Shown in pieces: positions 7,936 to 14,551 of a stretch of 19,631 nucleotides of DNA. The stretch comes from Candidatus Undinarchaeales archaeon (lineage in GTDB: Archaea; SpSt-1190; JASMDC01): assembly GCA_030753015.1 (NCBI GenBank), contig JASMDC010000002.1:164577-184207 (forward strand). Reading direction: 5' to 3'. A program made the position numbers and the translations under genes. How positions within the stretch are numbered: the first letter of the stretch is position 1; every line of letters begins with the position of its first letter. Under the pieces are notes generated by a model that did not search any database, was not told where the DNA came from, and was given only the letters and a program-made list of their open reading frames with translations.

Positions 7936-7945
7936 GATTTATTAA
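7936..7945 (-). promoter_or_regulatory. TATA box for the SPASM-type radical SAM gene
   Basis: The minus-strand TTAATAAATC is centred about 28 bp before the ATG at 7912. There is no purine-rich ribosome binding site between them, which fits leaderless initiation. Confidence 0.6.
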
Positions 7946-7989
7946 GGAACCGGACGGGTCCCGATAACGGGAACGTGAGAACGCACTCC

Positions 7990-8011
7990 CGAAACGCGCG
8001 AGTTCGTTTCG
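7990..8011. promoter_or_regulatory. Inverted repeat next to a TATA box, candidate operator
   Basis: CGAAACG (7990-7996) and CGTTTCG (8005-8011) are perfect 7-bp inverted arms around an 8-nt spacer. The right arm ends four bases before the TATA box at 8016, so a bound dimer would overlap the TFB recognition site of the membrane-protein gene. No regulator is identified. Confidence 0.4.
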
Positions 8012-8015
8012 CAAA

Positions 8016-8025
8016 CTATATATAA
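8016..8025 (+). promoter_or_regulatory. TATA box for the 188-aa membrane protein
   Basis: CTATATATAA predicts a start near 8046 and a 13-nt leader. AGGTGA at 8049-8054 is a plausible ribosome binding site five bases before the ATG. Confidence 0.65.
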
Positions 8026-8058
8026 CCCCTTAGGGACTTACTATCACTAGGTGACACC

Positions 8059-8625
8059 ATGGAGCCCCTAATACTGGGTGTAATTGTACTATCCGCCCTT
8101 TTCTTGGTTTGGCTCGTTCTGGACAGCCTCAGCTTGACCGTCCGGGACTTCCTCTCCGAGACCAATAACGTCATCAAGATCATGCTAATTGCAGGTGTGG
8201 TCCTGGGGGCCGCAGGCTATCTGAAAGAGACCAACCAGCTCACGGGGATACCCGGAGAGATAGACCAATTGTACACCCTTGGTGCAGGGCTCTTGCTGGT
8301 GTCGGTCGTCTGGGTCGGCTACCGTGCCATCAACCGCAAGTTCAAGAAGAAGCGTGCCCTGGAGATCGAGGAGGCTCGGCGCGAGTACATCCGCAGGGTG
8401 CGTAAGGGACTCACCGTCCAGGACGCTGAGAACCTTGCCCAGAATTACATCAAGAAGCGTGTGAGCGATGGGCGCCTGAAGCCGTACAAGTCCATCCGCG
8501 AGGTCAAGACCTGGCACATCTACTTCGAAGGGAAGAAGAACAAGTACAAGGTCATCGTGGACGCAGACGGCGAGATCACCGATTGGGCCACCCTAACGGA
8601 AGAGGACATCTTCGCCCAGATCTGA
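8059..8625 (+). CDS. Membrane protein with three TM segments and cytosolic C-terminal domain
   Basis: The 188-aa protein has hydrophobic segments at about 3-22, 39-56 and 71-90, then a strongly basic stretch (NRKFKKKR) and a charged helix (98-116) that by the positive-inside rule put the C-terminus in the cytoplasm. Residues 118-180 form a small alpha/beta domain, with a helix at 120-133 and strands in WHIYFEG and YKVIVDADGEITDW. The ending resembles PepSY-like domains, but this is only a shape resemblance. It is transcribed from its own promoter, with a possible operator upstream, and is followed 100 bp later by a separately promoted MscS channel. A link with membrane stress is suggested by that neighbour only. 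No named family was recognised. Confidence 0.75.
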   Translation: MEPLILGVIVLSALFLVWLVLDSLSLTVRDFLSETNNVIKIMLIAGVVLGAAGYLKETNQLTGIPGEIDQLYTLGAGLLLVSVVWVGYRAINRKFKKKRALEIEEARREYIRRVRKGLTVQDAENLAQNYIKKRVSDGRLKPYKSIREVKTWHIYFEGKKNKYKVIVDADGEITDWATLTEEDIFAQI

Positions 8626-8695
8626 GAGGGGCGCGTTCCGCTCCCCTCACGGTTCACTTCCCAGCGTGAGCGTGGTCCCTGTCCTCGTACGAAAC

Positions 8696-8706
8696 GGATT
8701 TATATC
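8696..8706 (+). promoter_or_regulatory. BRE/TATA promoter for the MscS gene
   Basis: CGAAA at 8690-8694 fits a BRE and GGATTTATATC a TATA box centred about 25 bp before the ATG at 8727. The transcript would be leaderless, although GGTGAGG at 8712-8718 could act as a ribosome binding site if transcription starts earlier. Confidence 0.6.
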
Positions 8707-8726
8707 TACGGGGTGAGGTCCGGGCC

Positions 8727-10172
8727 ATGACACTTGTGGATTCGATCGTGCAAGAGCTCCTGGACGACGGATTCAACCGTATCAAGGGTGTTGTGTCGAT
8801 CTTCATCCTCATCCTGACCTACTTCATCCAGCGGCGGGTTCTCACAAAGCTCTGGAGGGCGCTCCGTACCCTGGCAGAGAGCAAGCTGGTCGCCACGGAG
8901 CTGGATGACCGGTTCGTGGAGTACTTCGAGACACCGGCCCGGCTGTTCATCTGGGGCGTGGGTATCATCATTGCCCTCCATTTCCTCGACGTGATCCCCA
9001 TTCTCATGGAGGCAGGCCTGGACCCTACACAGTTATCCACCCCGGAACTGCTCGCTGCGAAGAAAGCGGAGTTTGCCGACCAGTCCTTCACCATCGTCAC
9101 CAGCTTACTGAAGGTCTGTGCCATCATGCTGGTGGCCGGTTTCTTCGCATCACTGTTCAGGGCAACCCTGGAGACCGAGGGGCTGCGGTACGCCAAGAAG
9201 TACACGCCGGACTTCGAGTACGACGACCTCCTGTTCGTGTCCGGGGGCTATCCCCTCTCCCTGCTCATCTACCTCATGGGCCTCGTGATCGCGTTCCAGG
9301 AGGTGGAGGTCTTCACCGGGTTCCTGACGGGCCACGCCCTCACCCTTGGCCTCATCCTCATCAAGATCTTCGTCGGGGTGCTCGTGTCCTACATCCTCTG
9401 GTCCCAGATCGACTTCCGGGGGAAGGAACGCCTGATGGTGACACTCACCGAGGCGGAGAACAAGAAGTACGCCATCCAGGTATGCCAGATGTTCGGCCAG
9501 GTGTCCCGCTACGTGTTCGTGCTCCTCCTCTTCCTCACCGTGGTCACCGCGGCAGGCGTCGATATCACAGCGTGGCTGGCCGGGATGTCGTTCATGGGAC
9601 TGGCCCTGTCCTTTGCCGCCAAGGACACGCTCTCCAACATCCTCTCGGGTGTCTTCATCATCCTCGACCGCCCGTTCCGCAAGGGCGACTACATCAAGCT
9701 CGACACCGGGGTGGAGGGCTACGTGGATACCATCTCGCTCAAGAACATGCGCCTGCGCTCGGTGACCGGCGAGCTCATCACCGTGCCCAACGGGGGAATC
9801 ACCGAGCGGGTCATCTACAACCAGACCCTGGCCTCCAAGCTCACAAAGGAGCTGGCGTCGGAGAAGAAGGTGATCATGCATATCGGCATCTCCTACGACT
9901 CGGACTTCGAGAAGGCCGAGGAGATCCTGCGCGACATCCTCCACGAGAACGTGGACGTCATGGAGGAGAACCACAAGCCCGCCATGGTGTTCATGGTGGA
10001 GCTGGGGGACTTCTCCCTCAACTTCGATGTGGAGTTCTGGTCCAGCGAGGGGAACACCAAGAAGACCAAGCACGAGATCAACACCCAGATCCTCAAGCGC
10101 TTCAACAAGGCAGGCATCAAGATCCCCTTCCCCACGCAGATCGAGTACCAGGTGCACGTGGACGAGGTCTAG
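8727..10172 (+). CDS. mscS: MscS-family mechanosensitive channel
   Basis: The product is 481 aa, longer than E. coli MscS (286), with extra N-terminal membrane helices as in larger MscS-like channels. Predicted segments are about 21-36, 72-90, 122-144, 172-191, 203-225 and 258-279. The conserved pore-lining helix follows at about 282-312 (Gly/Ala-rich, AGMSFMGLALSFAAKDTLSN) and leads into GVFIILDRPFRKGDYI. The beta domain contains ITVPNG (351-356), the family signature. The cytosolic C-terminal domain ends in FPTQIEYQV, typical of the vestibule. The channel releases solutes on hypo-osmotic shock. The insert between helices 2 and 3 (about 92-120) is hydrophilic and would be outside the membrane. 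It has its own promoter and a strong hairpin after its stop. Confidence 0.93.
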   Translation: MTLVDSIVQELLDDGFNRIKGVVSIFILILTYFIQRRVLTKLWRALRTLAESKLVATELDDRFVEYFETPARLFIWGVGIIIALHFLDVIPILMEAGLDPTQLSTPELLAAKKAEFADQSFTIVTSLLKVCAIMLVAGFFASLFRATLETEGLRYAKKYTPDFEYDDLLFVSGGYPLSLLIYLMGLVIAFQEVEVFTGFLTGHALTLGLILIKIFVGVLVSYILWSQIDFRGKERLMVTLTEAENKKYAIQVCQMFGQVSRYVFVLLLFLTVVTAAGVDITAWLAGMSFMGLALSFAAKDTLSNILSGVFIILDRPFRKGDYIKLDTGVEGYVDTISLKNMRLRSVTGELITVPNGGITERVIYNQTLASKLTKELASEKKVIMHIGISYDSDFEKAEEILRDILHENVDVMEENHKPAMVFMVELGDFSLNFDVEFWSSEGNTKKTKHEINTQILKRFNKAGIKIPFPTQIEYQVHVDEV

Positions 10173-10179
10173 AAGGGCT

Positions 10180-10212
10180 AGCGGCCTTCCCCGAGCGTGT
10201 GGGAAGGCCGCT
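10180..10212 (+). terminator. Strong hairpin after mscS, likely terminator or 3'-end stabiliser
   Basis: Two perfect 12-base arms, AGCGGCCTTCCC (10180-10191) and GGGAAGGCCGCT (10201-10212), enclose a 9-nt loop eight bases after the mscS stop. Only TTT follows, so this is not a classical archaeal oligo-T terminator. It would also separate mscS from the promoter of the next gene, 16 bp on. Confidence 0.6.
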
Positions 10213-10227
10213 TTCACCTGAGGCAAC

Positions 10228-10237
10228 CGTTATAAGG
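10228..10237 (+). promoter_or_regulatory. TATA box for the B12-type radical SAM gene
   Basis: CGTTATAAGG is centred about 27 bp before the ATG at 10260, predicting a leaderless transcript. This is the reason for preferring that ATG to the TTG at 10254. Confidence 0.6.
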
Positions 10238-10259
10238 ATTCAGGGATAGTTACTTGCTG

Positions 10260-11642
10260 ATGGGAGATGTCCTTCTCCTCAATCCGCCGCCGCAGGGCTG
10301 CTACCAGTTCAGGGATATCCTCTTCGGTGACACGCCTCCCGTGGACGTCGTTGAGTTCCCGGTCAACCTCGCCTCTGTCGCCTCATCGCTCCTTGCGTCC
10401 GGTTGCTCGATATCCGTTCTGGATGCGAACGCGCTACAGACCCCCTTCGATGATGTGCTCACCCAGGTGGAGCAGCAGGACCCCGATGTCATCGTGATAC
10501 CGGCCTCATCAACCTCCATTGAGCCCGTGCTGACGGACGCCCGGGCGATACGGGAGGTCGCACCTGACACAAGGCAGGTGCTCATGGGGCTCATCGGACC
10601 CTCCCTTCACAGGAGAGCGCTCGACGTGGTCGATGCCATCTCGATCGATGATCATGAGGAGATGATCTCCGACCTCCTCTCCCGTCCATGGGACCCTGCC
10701 CGCGTCGATGGGCTCATTTGGAGCGACCGTGGCCGGACGGTCATCAATCCTGATCGACCGCATACTGACCTCGACGCTCTCCCCTTTCCCGCAAGGCACC
10801 TGTTCCCTCTCGATCTGTACATCCATTACCTTGTCAAGCAGGACGTGCACTACACGAACATGGTCACCAGCAGGGGATGCGTCCATCGATGCACCTTCTG
10901 CTCGCGGAGTTTCTCGAAACGTCGCGAATGGCGAGGACGTAGCCCTGCGAACGTGGCCGACGAGTTCCAGGAGGTGAGCGAACGCCTTGGTATCCGTGAA
11001 TTCCGGGTGATAGACGAAGACTTCCTTCACGACCGAGATCGTGTTCTTGGCATCGCTCGTGAGATGCGGGAACGGGACCTTGATGTGAACTGGGTCATCA
11101 CTGCCCGTGCGGACGGTATCGACAAGGAGATTGCAGAGGCGCTGGCTAGTGCCGGATGCTTCCGCATAGACATCGGTGTGGAGAGCGCCAATCCGGACAT
11201 CTTGCGCTCCACGGGGAAGGGCGTGGACCTCGATACCGTAAGCAGCGCGTTCTCCACGGTCCATGAGGCAGGAATCGCGGCGGGCGCGCTCCTCATCGTT
11301 GGACTGCCCGGAGAGACATGGGAGAGCGTGGCCCAGAGCGTGAGCTTTGCCAGGGAGGTCGGATCCGACTTCACGATCTTCCGCTCGATCCTTCCCTATC
11401 CAGACACACCCCTCCACACGCAGGCCGTCCGAAAGGGGTGGCTGGACGAGAACGGACATCTCTCTCGCCCAGAGTTCACGGCAGATGACGTCAAGCAGGC
11501 GACGACCTGGGCCTATCGTACGTTCTACCTTGATCCTGCCTTCATGGCCCGGAGGGCTGCACGTGTCCGTGGTGGGCGCGATGCAAGGCACCTACTCCGC
11601 TCGTTCGGAAAGTTCCTCAAGTTCTACAAGGGGCTAGGGTAG
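10260..11642 (+). CDS. Radical SAM protein with N-terminal B12-binding-type domain
   Basis: The product is 460 aa. Residues 1-140 form a Rossmann-like domain of the cobalamin-binding type (VLLLNPP at the start; FPVNLASVASSLLASG helix). The DxHxxG motif for lower-axial His ligation is absent; the corresponding loop reads VLDANAL. The linker LDALPFPARHLFP (171-183) is the usual hinge before the radical SAM core. C207-x3-C211-x2-C214 binds the 4Fe-4S cluster, and the barrel continues through DEDFLHDRDR, IDIGVESANPD and LIVGLPGETWE. Class B radical SAM methylases and MiaB/BchE-like enzymes share this layout. The substrate is unknown. The gene sits alone between a terminator-like hairpin and a convergent unit. 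Confidence 0.88.
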   Translation: MGDVLLLNPPPQGCYQFRDILFGDTPPVDVVEFPVNLASVASSLLASGCSISVLDANALQTPFDDVLTQVEQQDPDVIVIPASSTSIEPVLTDARAIREVAPDTRQVLMGLIGPSLHRRALDVVDAISIDDHEEMISDLLSRPWDPARVDGLIWSDRGRTVINPDRPHTDLDALPFPARHLFPLDLYIHYLVKQDVHYTNMVTSRGCVHRCTFCSRSFSKRREWRGRSPANVADEFQEVSERLGIREFRVIDEDFLHDRDRVLGIAREMRERDLDVNWVITARADGIDKEIAEALASAGCFRIDIGVESANPDILRSTGKGVDLDTVSSAFSTVHEAGIAAGALLIVGLPGETWESVAQSVSFAREVGSDFTIFRSILPYPDTPLHTQAVRKGWLDENGHLSRPEFTADDVKQATTWAYRTFYLDPAFMARRAARVRGGRDARHLLRSFGKFLKFYKGLG

Positions 11643-11727
11643 ACCGCTATACCTTGCGGGAGATGCCCTTGATGGTGAGTGGAGATAGAAGCATGAATCC
11701 TCTATCTGGTATGGGACGGTCCTCGCG

Positions 11728-12651
11728 TCATGACAATGGTGCTGCGTACACGTCGTACCGCCCGGGTGGGAGGACTGCCAAGAACCGTCCATCGCCGTCG
11801 GTCTCGGTCGTAGCGGCCAGCACCGTACCTCGATAGATATACACCGTCCGTGCAGCGAGCATCTGGCTCCATACCACGGTATCGCCGTCCATCACCCTCT
11901 CGACCAACCGGCCGCGTACCATACCTTGCGTGGATGGGACCTCTCTGACGTGGTGGACCGTTTCGCCCGGCGGCACGGTCACCTCTTCATTCCTCCCATC
12001 CACGGATAGGACGTGCCGGCCAGCTGTAACAGTGAGCACGGCCGTGCCGTCCTTGTCGAGGGGAACGGCATCCCCGTCCAGCGTCACGGTGACGTTGAGC
12101 GGACGAGACCAGGCCATGGTGCCGTCCGCGTCAGTGATGATTTCGGCGAACCTGAGAATGAGCCGACCGACGGCGGCGGGCACGGGGATGGTGCCCAGGT
12201 CGTCGGCACGTCCTGCCGATACCCGCAGCCCCTGTGGGAGTACCTCCATGGTCCGGGTGGACGAGCGACGCACCGTCCCGTCCGATCTACGGCACGACAG
12301 GGCGGCGTACACCCGATAGCTCCCCGCCCGCACCATGAGCGGTAGCACGGTCCGGACCACGTTTCCGTGGAGGGGCACCTCGTGCTCGATAGGCCTGAGC
12401 AGCTCCTCCTTTGTATCAACGTCCGAGAGCTTCACATAATAGGAGGCGTTGCACTGTTCCCCTTCCGGATTGCTGATGGCTAGGGTGATGTTCGCCCGCG
12501 AGTATGCTTGCACATCCGTAGGCACAGTGAGGGTGATCGCGATATCACTGGGCGGCGACGGTGCCGAGGCCAGGACCACTACAAGCACCATCGCTACGAG
12601 GACGGCTCGATGGGATTGGCAGATCATGCGCCAGCACCTCCTGATGCTCAT
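11728..12651 (-). CDS. Secreted beta-sandwich protein with C-terminal carboxypeptidase-regulatory-like domain
   Basis: The 307-aa product has an N-terminal export signal (hydrophobic 17-30, then SAPSPPS). It is otherwise beta-rich without membrane segments, so it is probably released or surface-associated. Residues 36-140 resemble an Ig-like or CARDB-type repeat (VQAYSRANITLAISNPEG) and 183-235 a second one. Residues 243-305 (GRLVERV...TTETDGDGRFLAVLPPGRYDVYAA) match the CarboxypepD_reg/SdrD_B pattern of small extracellular beta domains. C68 and C120 could form a disulphide. Its ATG overlaps the preceding 68-aa gene's stop as ATGA, so the two are co-translated. There is no enzymatic motif, so an adhesive or cell-surface role is inferred. 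Confidence 0.75.
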   Translation of the reverse strand: MSIRRCWRMICQSHRAVLVAMVLVVVLASAPSPPSDIAITLTVPTDVQAYSRANITLAISNPEGEQCNASYYVKLSDVDTKEELLRPIEHEVPLHGNVVRTVLPLMVRAGSYRVYAALSCRRSDGTVRRSSTRTMEVLPQGLRVSAGRADDLGTIPVPAAVGRLILRFAEIITDADGTMAWSRPLNVTVTLDGDAVPLDKDGTAVLTVTAGRHVLSVDGRNEEVTVPPGETVHHVREVPSTQGMVRGRLVERVMDGDTVVWSQMLAARTVYIYRGTVLAATTETDGDGRFLAVLPPGRYDVYAAPLS

Positions 12652-12854
12652 AGGTCGCGGACGATGGGGATCTCACCCGCATCGGTGACGGCGCCTGGTG
12701 CGACGTCTAGAGTGGTATTCTGCGGGCAAGGACCCTCTAGCGGTATGGCTCCTGCGATGAGCGCACCGCGGAGTGATCCTGCCGCGAAGAGGAGGAGCGC
12801 GCTGGCGACCAGTGCAGCGGCGGCGATGATGCCTGTGCGGAAGTTCGGTTCCAT
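12648..12854 (-). CDS. Small membrane or exported peptide (68 aa), unknown family
   Basis: The product has one hydrophobic segment (about 8-25, Ala/Leu-rich) after a short basic N-terminus, then a 43-residue tail with one Cys and a CPQNTTL sequon-like stretch. It could be a single-pass membrane protein or an exported peptide. Support for translation is the exact ATGA overlap with the following secreted protein. Its own start is less certain: GGAGG lies 13 bases upstream of the ATG, and a perfect 10-bp palindrome (CGATATATCG, 12857-12866) sits immediately before it. No family was recognised. Confidence 0.55.
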   Translation of the reverse strand: MEPNFRTGIIAAAALVASALLLFAAGSLRGALIAGAIPLEGPCPQNTTLDVAPGAVTDAGEIPIVRDL

Positions 12855-12920
12855 GTCGATATATCGTCCTCCGCACTACAAGAAGATTCGTTACGACCGA
12901 GAGGGGGGCAAAAAAAAGAA

Positions 12921-12940
12921 GGTTCATAAAGCTTTGAACC
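12921..12940. promoter_or_regulatory. TATA box inside an inverted repeat, candidate operator
   Basis: GGTTCA (12921-12926) and TGAACC (12935-12940) are perfect inverted arms with an 8-nt spacer. The TATA-like TTCATAAAG (12923-12931) overlaps the left arm and is centred 27 bp before the ATG at 12954. A dimer bound here would exclude TBP from the lipid-synthase operon promoter. Confidence 0.5.
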
Positions 12941-12953
12941 ACATCGGACATCC

Positions 12954-13136
12954 ATGCCTGAGGAAGAGGAGCAGGGTGAGAGCACCGAGACCGGACAGCT
13001 TTCCATATCTATGAGCGGTGTGAACATCAAACAGCCCCGTGAGATCACGCAGACGGACGTGGACATGGCGCTCGAGGCCTATAAGAGGTTCGTCGAGATC
13101 TCCCACGACTCCAACGATGTTGGCCACTATCGCTGA
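12954..13136 (+). CDS. Small acidic protein (60 aa), unknown family
   Basis: The N-terminal 20 residues are highly acidic and low-complexity (EEEEQGESTETG), probably disordered. The C-terminal half (28-50) reads as one amphipathic helix (EITQTDVDMALEAYKRFVEIS). There is no signal peptide, cysteine or membrane segment. The ATG stands 27 bp after a TATA box, as expected for a leaderless message, and only 9 nt separate the stop from the lipid synthase start. It is too short for a confident fold. The helix could mediate protein contact, perhaps with the enzyme encoded next, but this is a guess from position. Confidence 0.65.
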   Translation: MPEEEEQGESTETGQLSISMSGVNIKQPREITQTDVDMALEAYKRFVEISHDSNDVGHYR

Positions 13137-13145
13137 GGTTCCTGT

Positions 13146-13742
13146 ATGCTGTCCCAGCTTAGGCCTCAGTTAGCCCCGTTCTTCGAGTCCATGGCCCGAT
13201 CTACCACGTCGGTGACCACCAATCCCTTCGTGTTCACCATGCTCGGTCTCGTGACGTCCCTGGGTGCCAGCGTACTCATCGTGAAGGGGATGTGGTTGTA
13301 CGCTGCATTCGCCATCGGGCTCGTGGGGATATTCGACGTGCTCGACGGCGCGCTCGCTCGTGTCACCGGGACGGTCACGACCTTCGGCGGGTTCCTTGAT
13401 TCGGTCGTGGACCGGTTCACCGAGATGTTCATACTTACGGGCCTGCTGCTCTCGGGTGCCGTGCCGGCCACCTGGTGCATGCTGGCACTTTTCGGGAGCC
13501 TGATGGTATCCTATACACGAGCCCGGGCCGAATCCCTGTTGGACGACATTCCCATGGGTGGTATCGGGCAGCGGGCCGAACGTCTCGTTGTGCTGGCCTT
13601 CGGATGCGGCCTTTCCCACTGGGACATAGATTATCTGGTGCCGTTCATAATGTTCCTCTGCGCGCTCACGGGTGTCACCGTCGCACAAAGGATAATGGTC
13701 ATGTGGAGGAGGTGTGAGAAAGATAGTAGCAGGGAAGGTTGA
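13146..13742 (+). CDS. CDP-alcohol phosphatidyltransferase, likely archaetidylinositol phosphate synthase
   Basis: The 198-aa integral membrane enzyme has the complete family signature D64-x2-D67-G68-x2-A71-R72-x8-G81-x3-D85-x3-D89; D89 is the expected catalytic base and the other Asp residues bind metal. Membrane helices are at about 28-46, 50-66, 92-112, 115-123 and 150-182. The SYTRARAE motif (121-128) is characteristic of archaeal archaetidylinositol phosphate synthases, which join CDP-archaeol to inositol-1-phosphate. GAGG precedes the start. The next gene begins 29 bases before this stop, at a strong GGAGGAGG inside this coding region. The headgroup (inositol phosphate rather than serine or glycerol phosphate) is a family-level inference. 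Confidence 0.87.
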   Translation: MLSQLRPQLAPFFESMARSTTSVTTNPFVFTMLGLVTSLGASVLIVKGMWLYAAFAIGLVGIFDVLDGALARVTGTVTTFGGFLDSVVDRFTEMFILTGLLLSGAVPATWCMLALFGSLMVSYTRARAESLLDDIPMGGIGQRAERLVVLAFGCGLSHWDIDYLVPFIMFLCALTGVTVAQRIMVMWRRCEKDSSREG

Positions 13743-13998
13743 TGGACCTGTACATCTGGGGGACCTGTTCCTCTACCGCCCTGCTCGGGCTGACGACCTC
13801 GTGGAGGTCGTGCGGGAGGTGACGGTTGAGCTGCGAACTCCACTCACGTCCATGGAGAACGTGACACGCCAGCTGTTCCGCGACCTCATGCCCTTCATGC
13901 GCCGCACCGATGGGATCGCGCTCAAGGGATTCACCGTCCAGCGGGACGTTGTTATTGCGCAAGTGGAGATAGTCCGGCCGATAGAACGGAAGGCGTGA
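13714..13998 (+). CDS. Uncharacterised 94-aa protein overlapping the lipid synthase gene
   Basis: It starts with GTG immediately after GGAGGAGG (13705-13712) and overlaps the upstream gene by 29 bases in another frame; the strong ribosome binding site argues that this is deliberate. The protein is soluble, with alternating strands and helices: VAGKVDGPVHLGDLFLYRP, an amphipathic helix (26-39), a helix at 47-63, then two strands (GIALKGFTV and VVIAQVEIVRPI). The pattern suggests a compact alpha/beta or ferredoxin-like fold. It has no cysteine or catalytic signature. No family was recognised; the operon ties it to lipid headgroup synthesis. Confidence 0.7.
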   Translation: MRKIVAGKVDGPVHLGDLFLYRPARADDLVEVVREVTVELRTPLTSMENVTRQLFRDLMPFMRRTDGIALKGFTVQRDVVIAQVEIVRPIERKA

Positions 13999-14001
13999 GC
14001 G

Positions 14002-14508
14002 ATGACGTCAGACGGGGACGACCGCGAGGAGCATACCGTCGAGAGTGTCGAGCCGTCCAGTAAAGGGACGGTCAGGAAGACACCCACTAGGTTCGAGGAC
14101 CTTGATCCTTTCGAGCTTGGCCGTCTCGCAGGTGTGTATCTAATCGAAGCTGAGGACCGGGGCGAGCTTCTCGGCCGCCTGCGGAACACACTGGGCGAGC
14201 ACGAGCCCGTGGCCGTTGCATATGCTCGCGGGTACACACTCCGTTACCGTTTGGGTCTTCTGTTCCGGTTCGGATTGGTGGTATCTCTGGTACTCATCGC
14301 CGGGCTCTTCGGCGTCCCGGTCGGAGCTGCCAGTCTCCTCTTGGGGGGTCAGGTGCTGGTATGGATGCCCATGGCGCCGATGACGCTCGTGCGTTACCTC
14401 GGTTTTGCGCGCTCCCGGGACGTGCTCCGTGCCGGTGGTGTCCTCTGTTCGCTGGCGGGATTCGTCCTCCTGGCCATCTGGATCCAGGGGCAGCTCCCCC
14501 CCGCGTGA
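14002..14508 (+). CDS. Membrane protein (168 aa), unknown family
   Basis: It starts three bases after the previous stop and is the last gene of the operon. The N-terminal 80 residues are soluble and charged, with a helix-rich region (DPFELGRLAGVYLIEAEDRGELLGRLR). Hydrophobic segments follow at about 85-104, 107-130 and 143-161, with arginines between them facing the cytoplasm. The segment FELGRLAGVYLIEAEDRGELL looks like a small helical hairpin that could bind a partner. No named domain was identified. Co-transcription with a phospholipid synthase makes a membrane-homeostasis role plausible but unproven. Confidence 0.7.
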   Translation: MTSDGDDREEHTVESVEPSSKGTVRKTPTRFEDLDPFELGRLAGVYLIEAEDRGELLGRLRNTLGEHEPVAVAYARGYTLRYRLGLLFRFGLVVSLVLIAGLFGVPVGAASLLLGGQVLVWMPMAPMTLVRYLGFARSRDVLRAGGVLCSLAGFVLLAIWIQGQLPPA

Positions 14509-14520
14509 CCCCGGGGCTAG

Positions 14521-14530
14521 CTTTATATTA
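14521..14530 (+). promoter_or_regulatory. TATA box for the GIFT-like gene
   Basis: CTTTATATTA is centred 26 bp before the ATG at 14552 and is followed by a T-rich stretch without a ribosome binding site. This is a textbook leaderless promoter, and it separates this unit from the lipid operon ending 13 bp upstream. Confidence 0.7.
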
Positions 14531-14551
14531 TTTCGGCGCATTCTTTCGTTC

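Noticed and set aside
8626-8648. GAGGGG/CCCCTC hairpin after the 188-aa membrane protein gene
   Set aside because: The stem is 6 bp with an 11-nt loop and no downstream oligo-T; too weak to call a terminator.
9150-10226. Long minus-strand open frame (358 codons) opposite the MscS gene
   Set aside because: It is a mirror of a high-GC coding sequence; its translation is His/Asp/Glu/Leu low-complexity without domain logic, while the plus strand encodes a complete MscS channel.
10509-11591. Long minus-strand open frame (360 codons) opposite the B12-type radical SAM gene
   Set aside because: The plus frame has all radical SAM motifs; the antisense frame has no recognisable domain, promoter or ribosome binding site.
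12909-12917. A-tract after a G-run upstream of the 60-aa gene
   Set aside because: It is oligo-T only on the minus strand, where no gene ends; it may simply be upstream AT-rich DNA.
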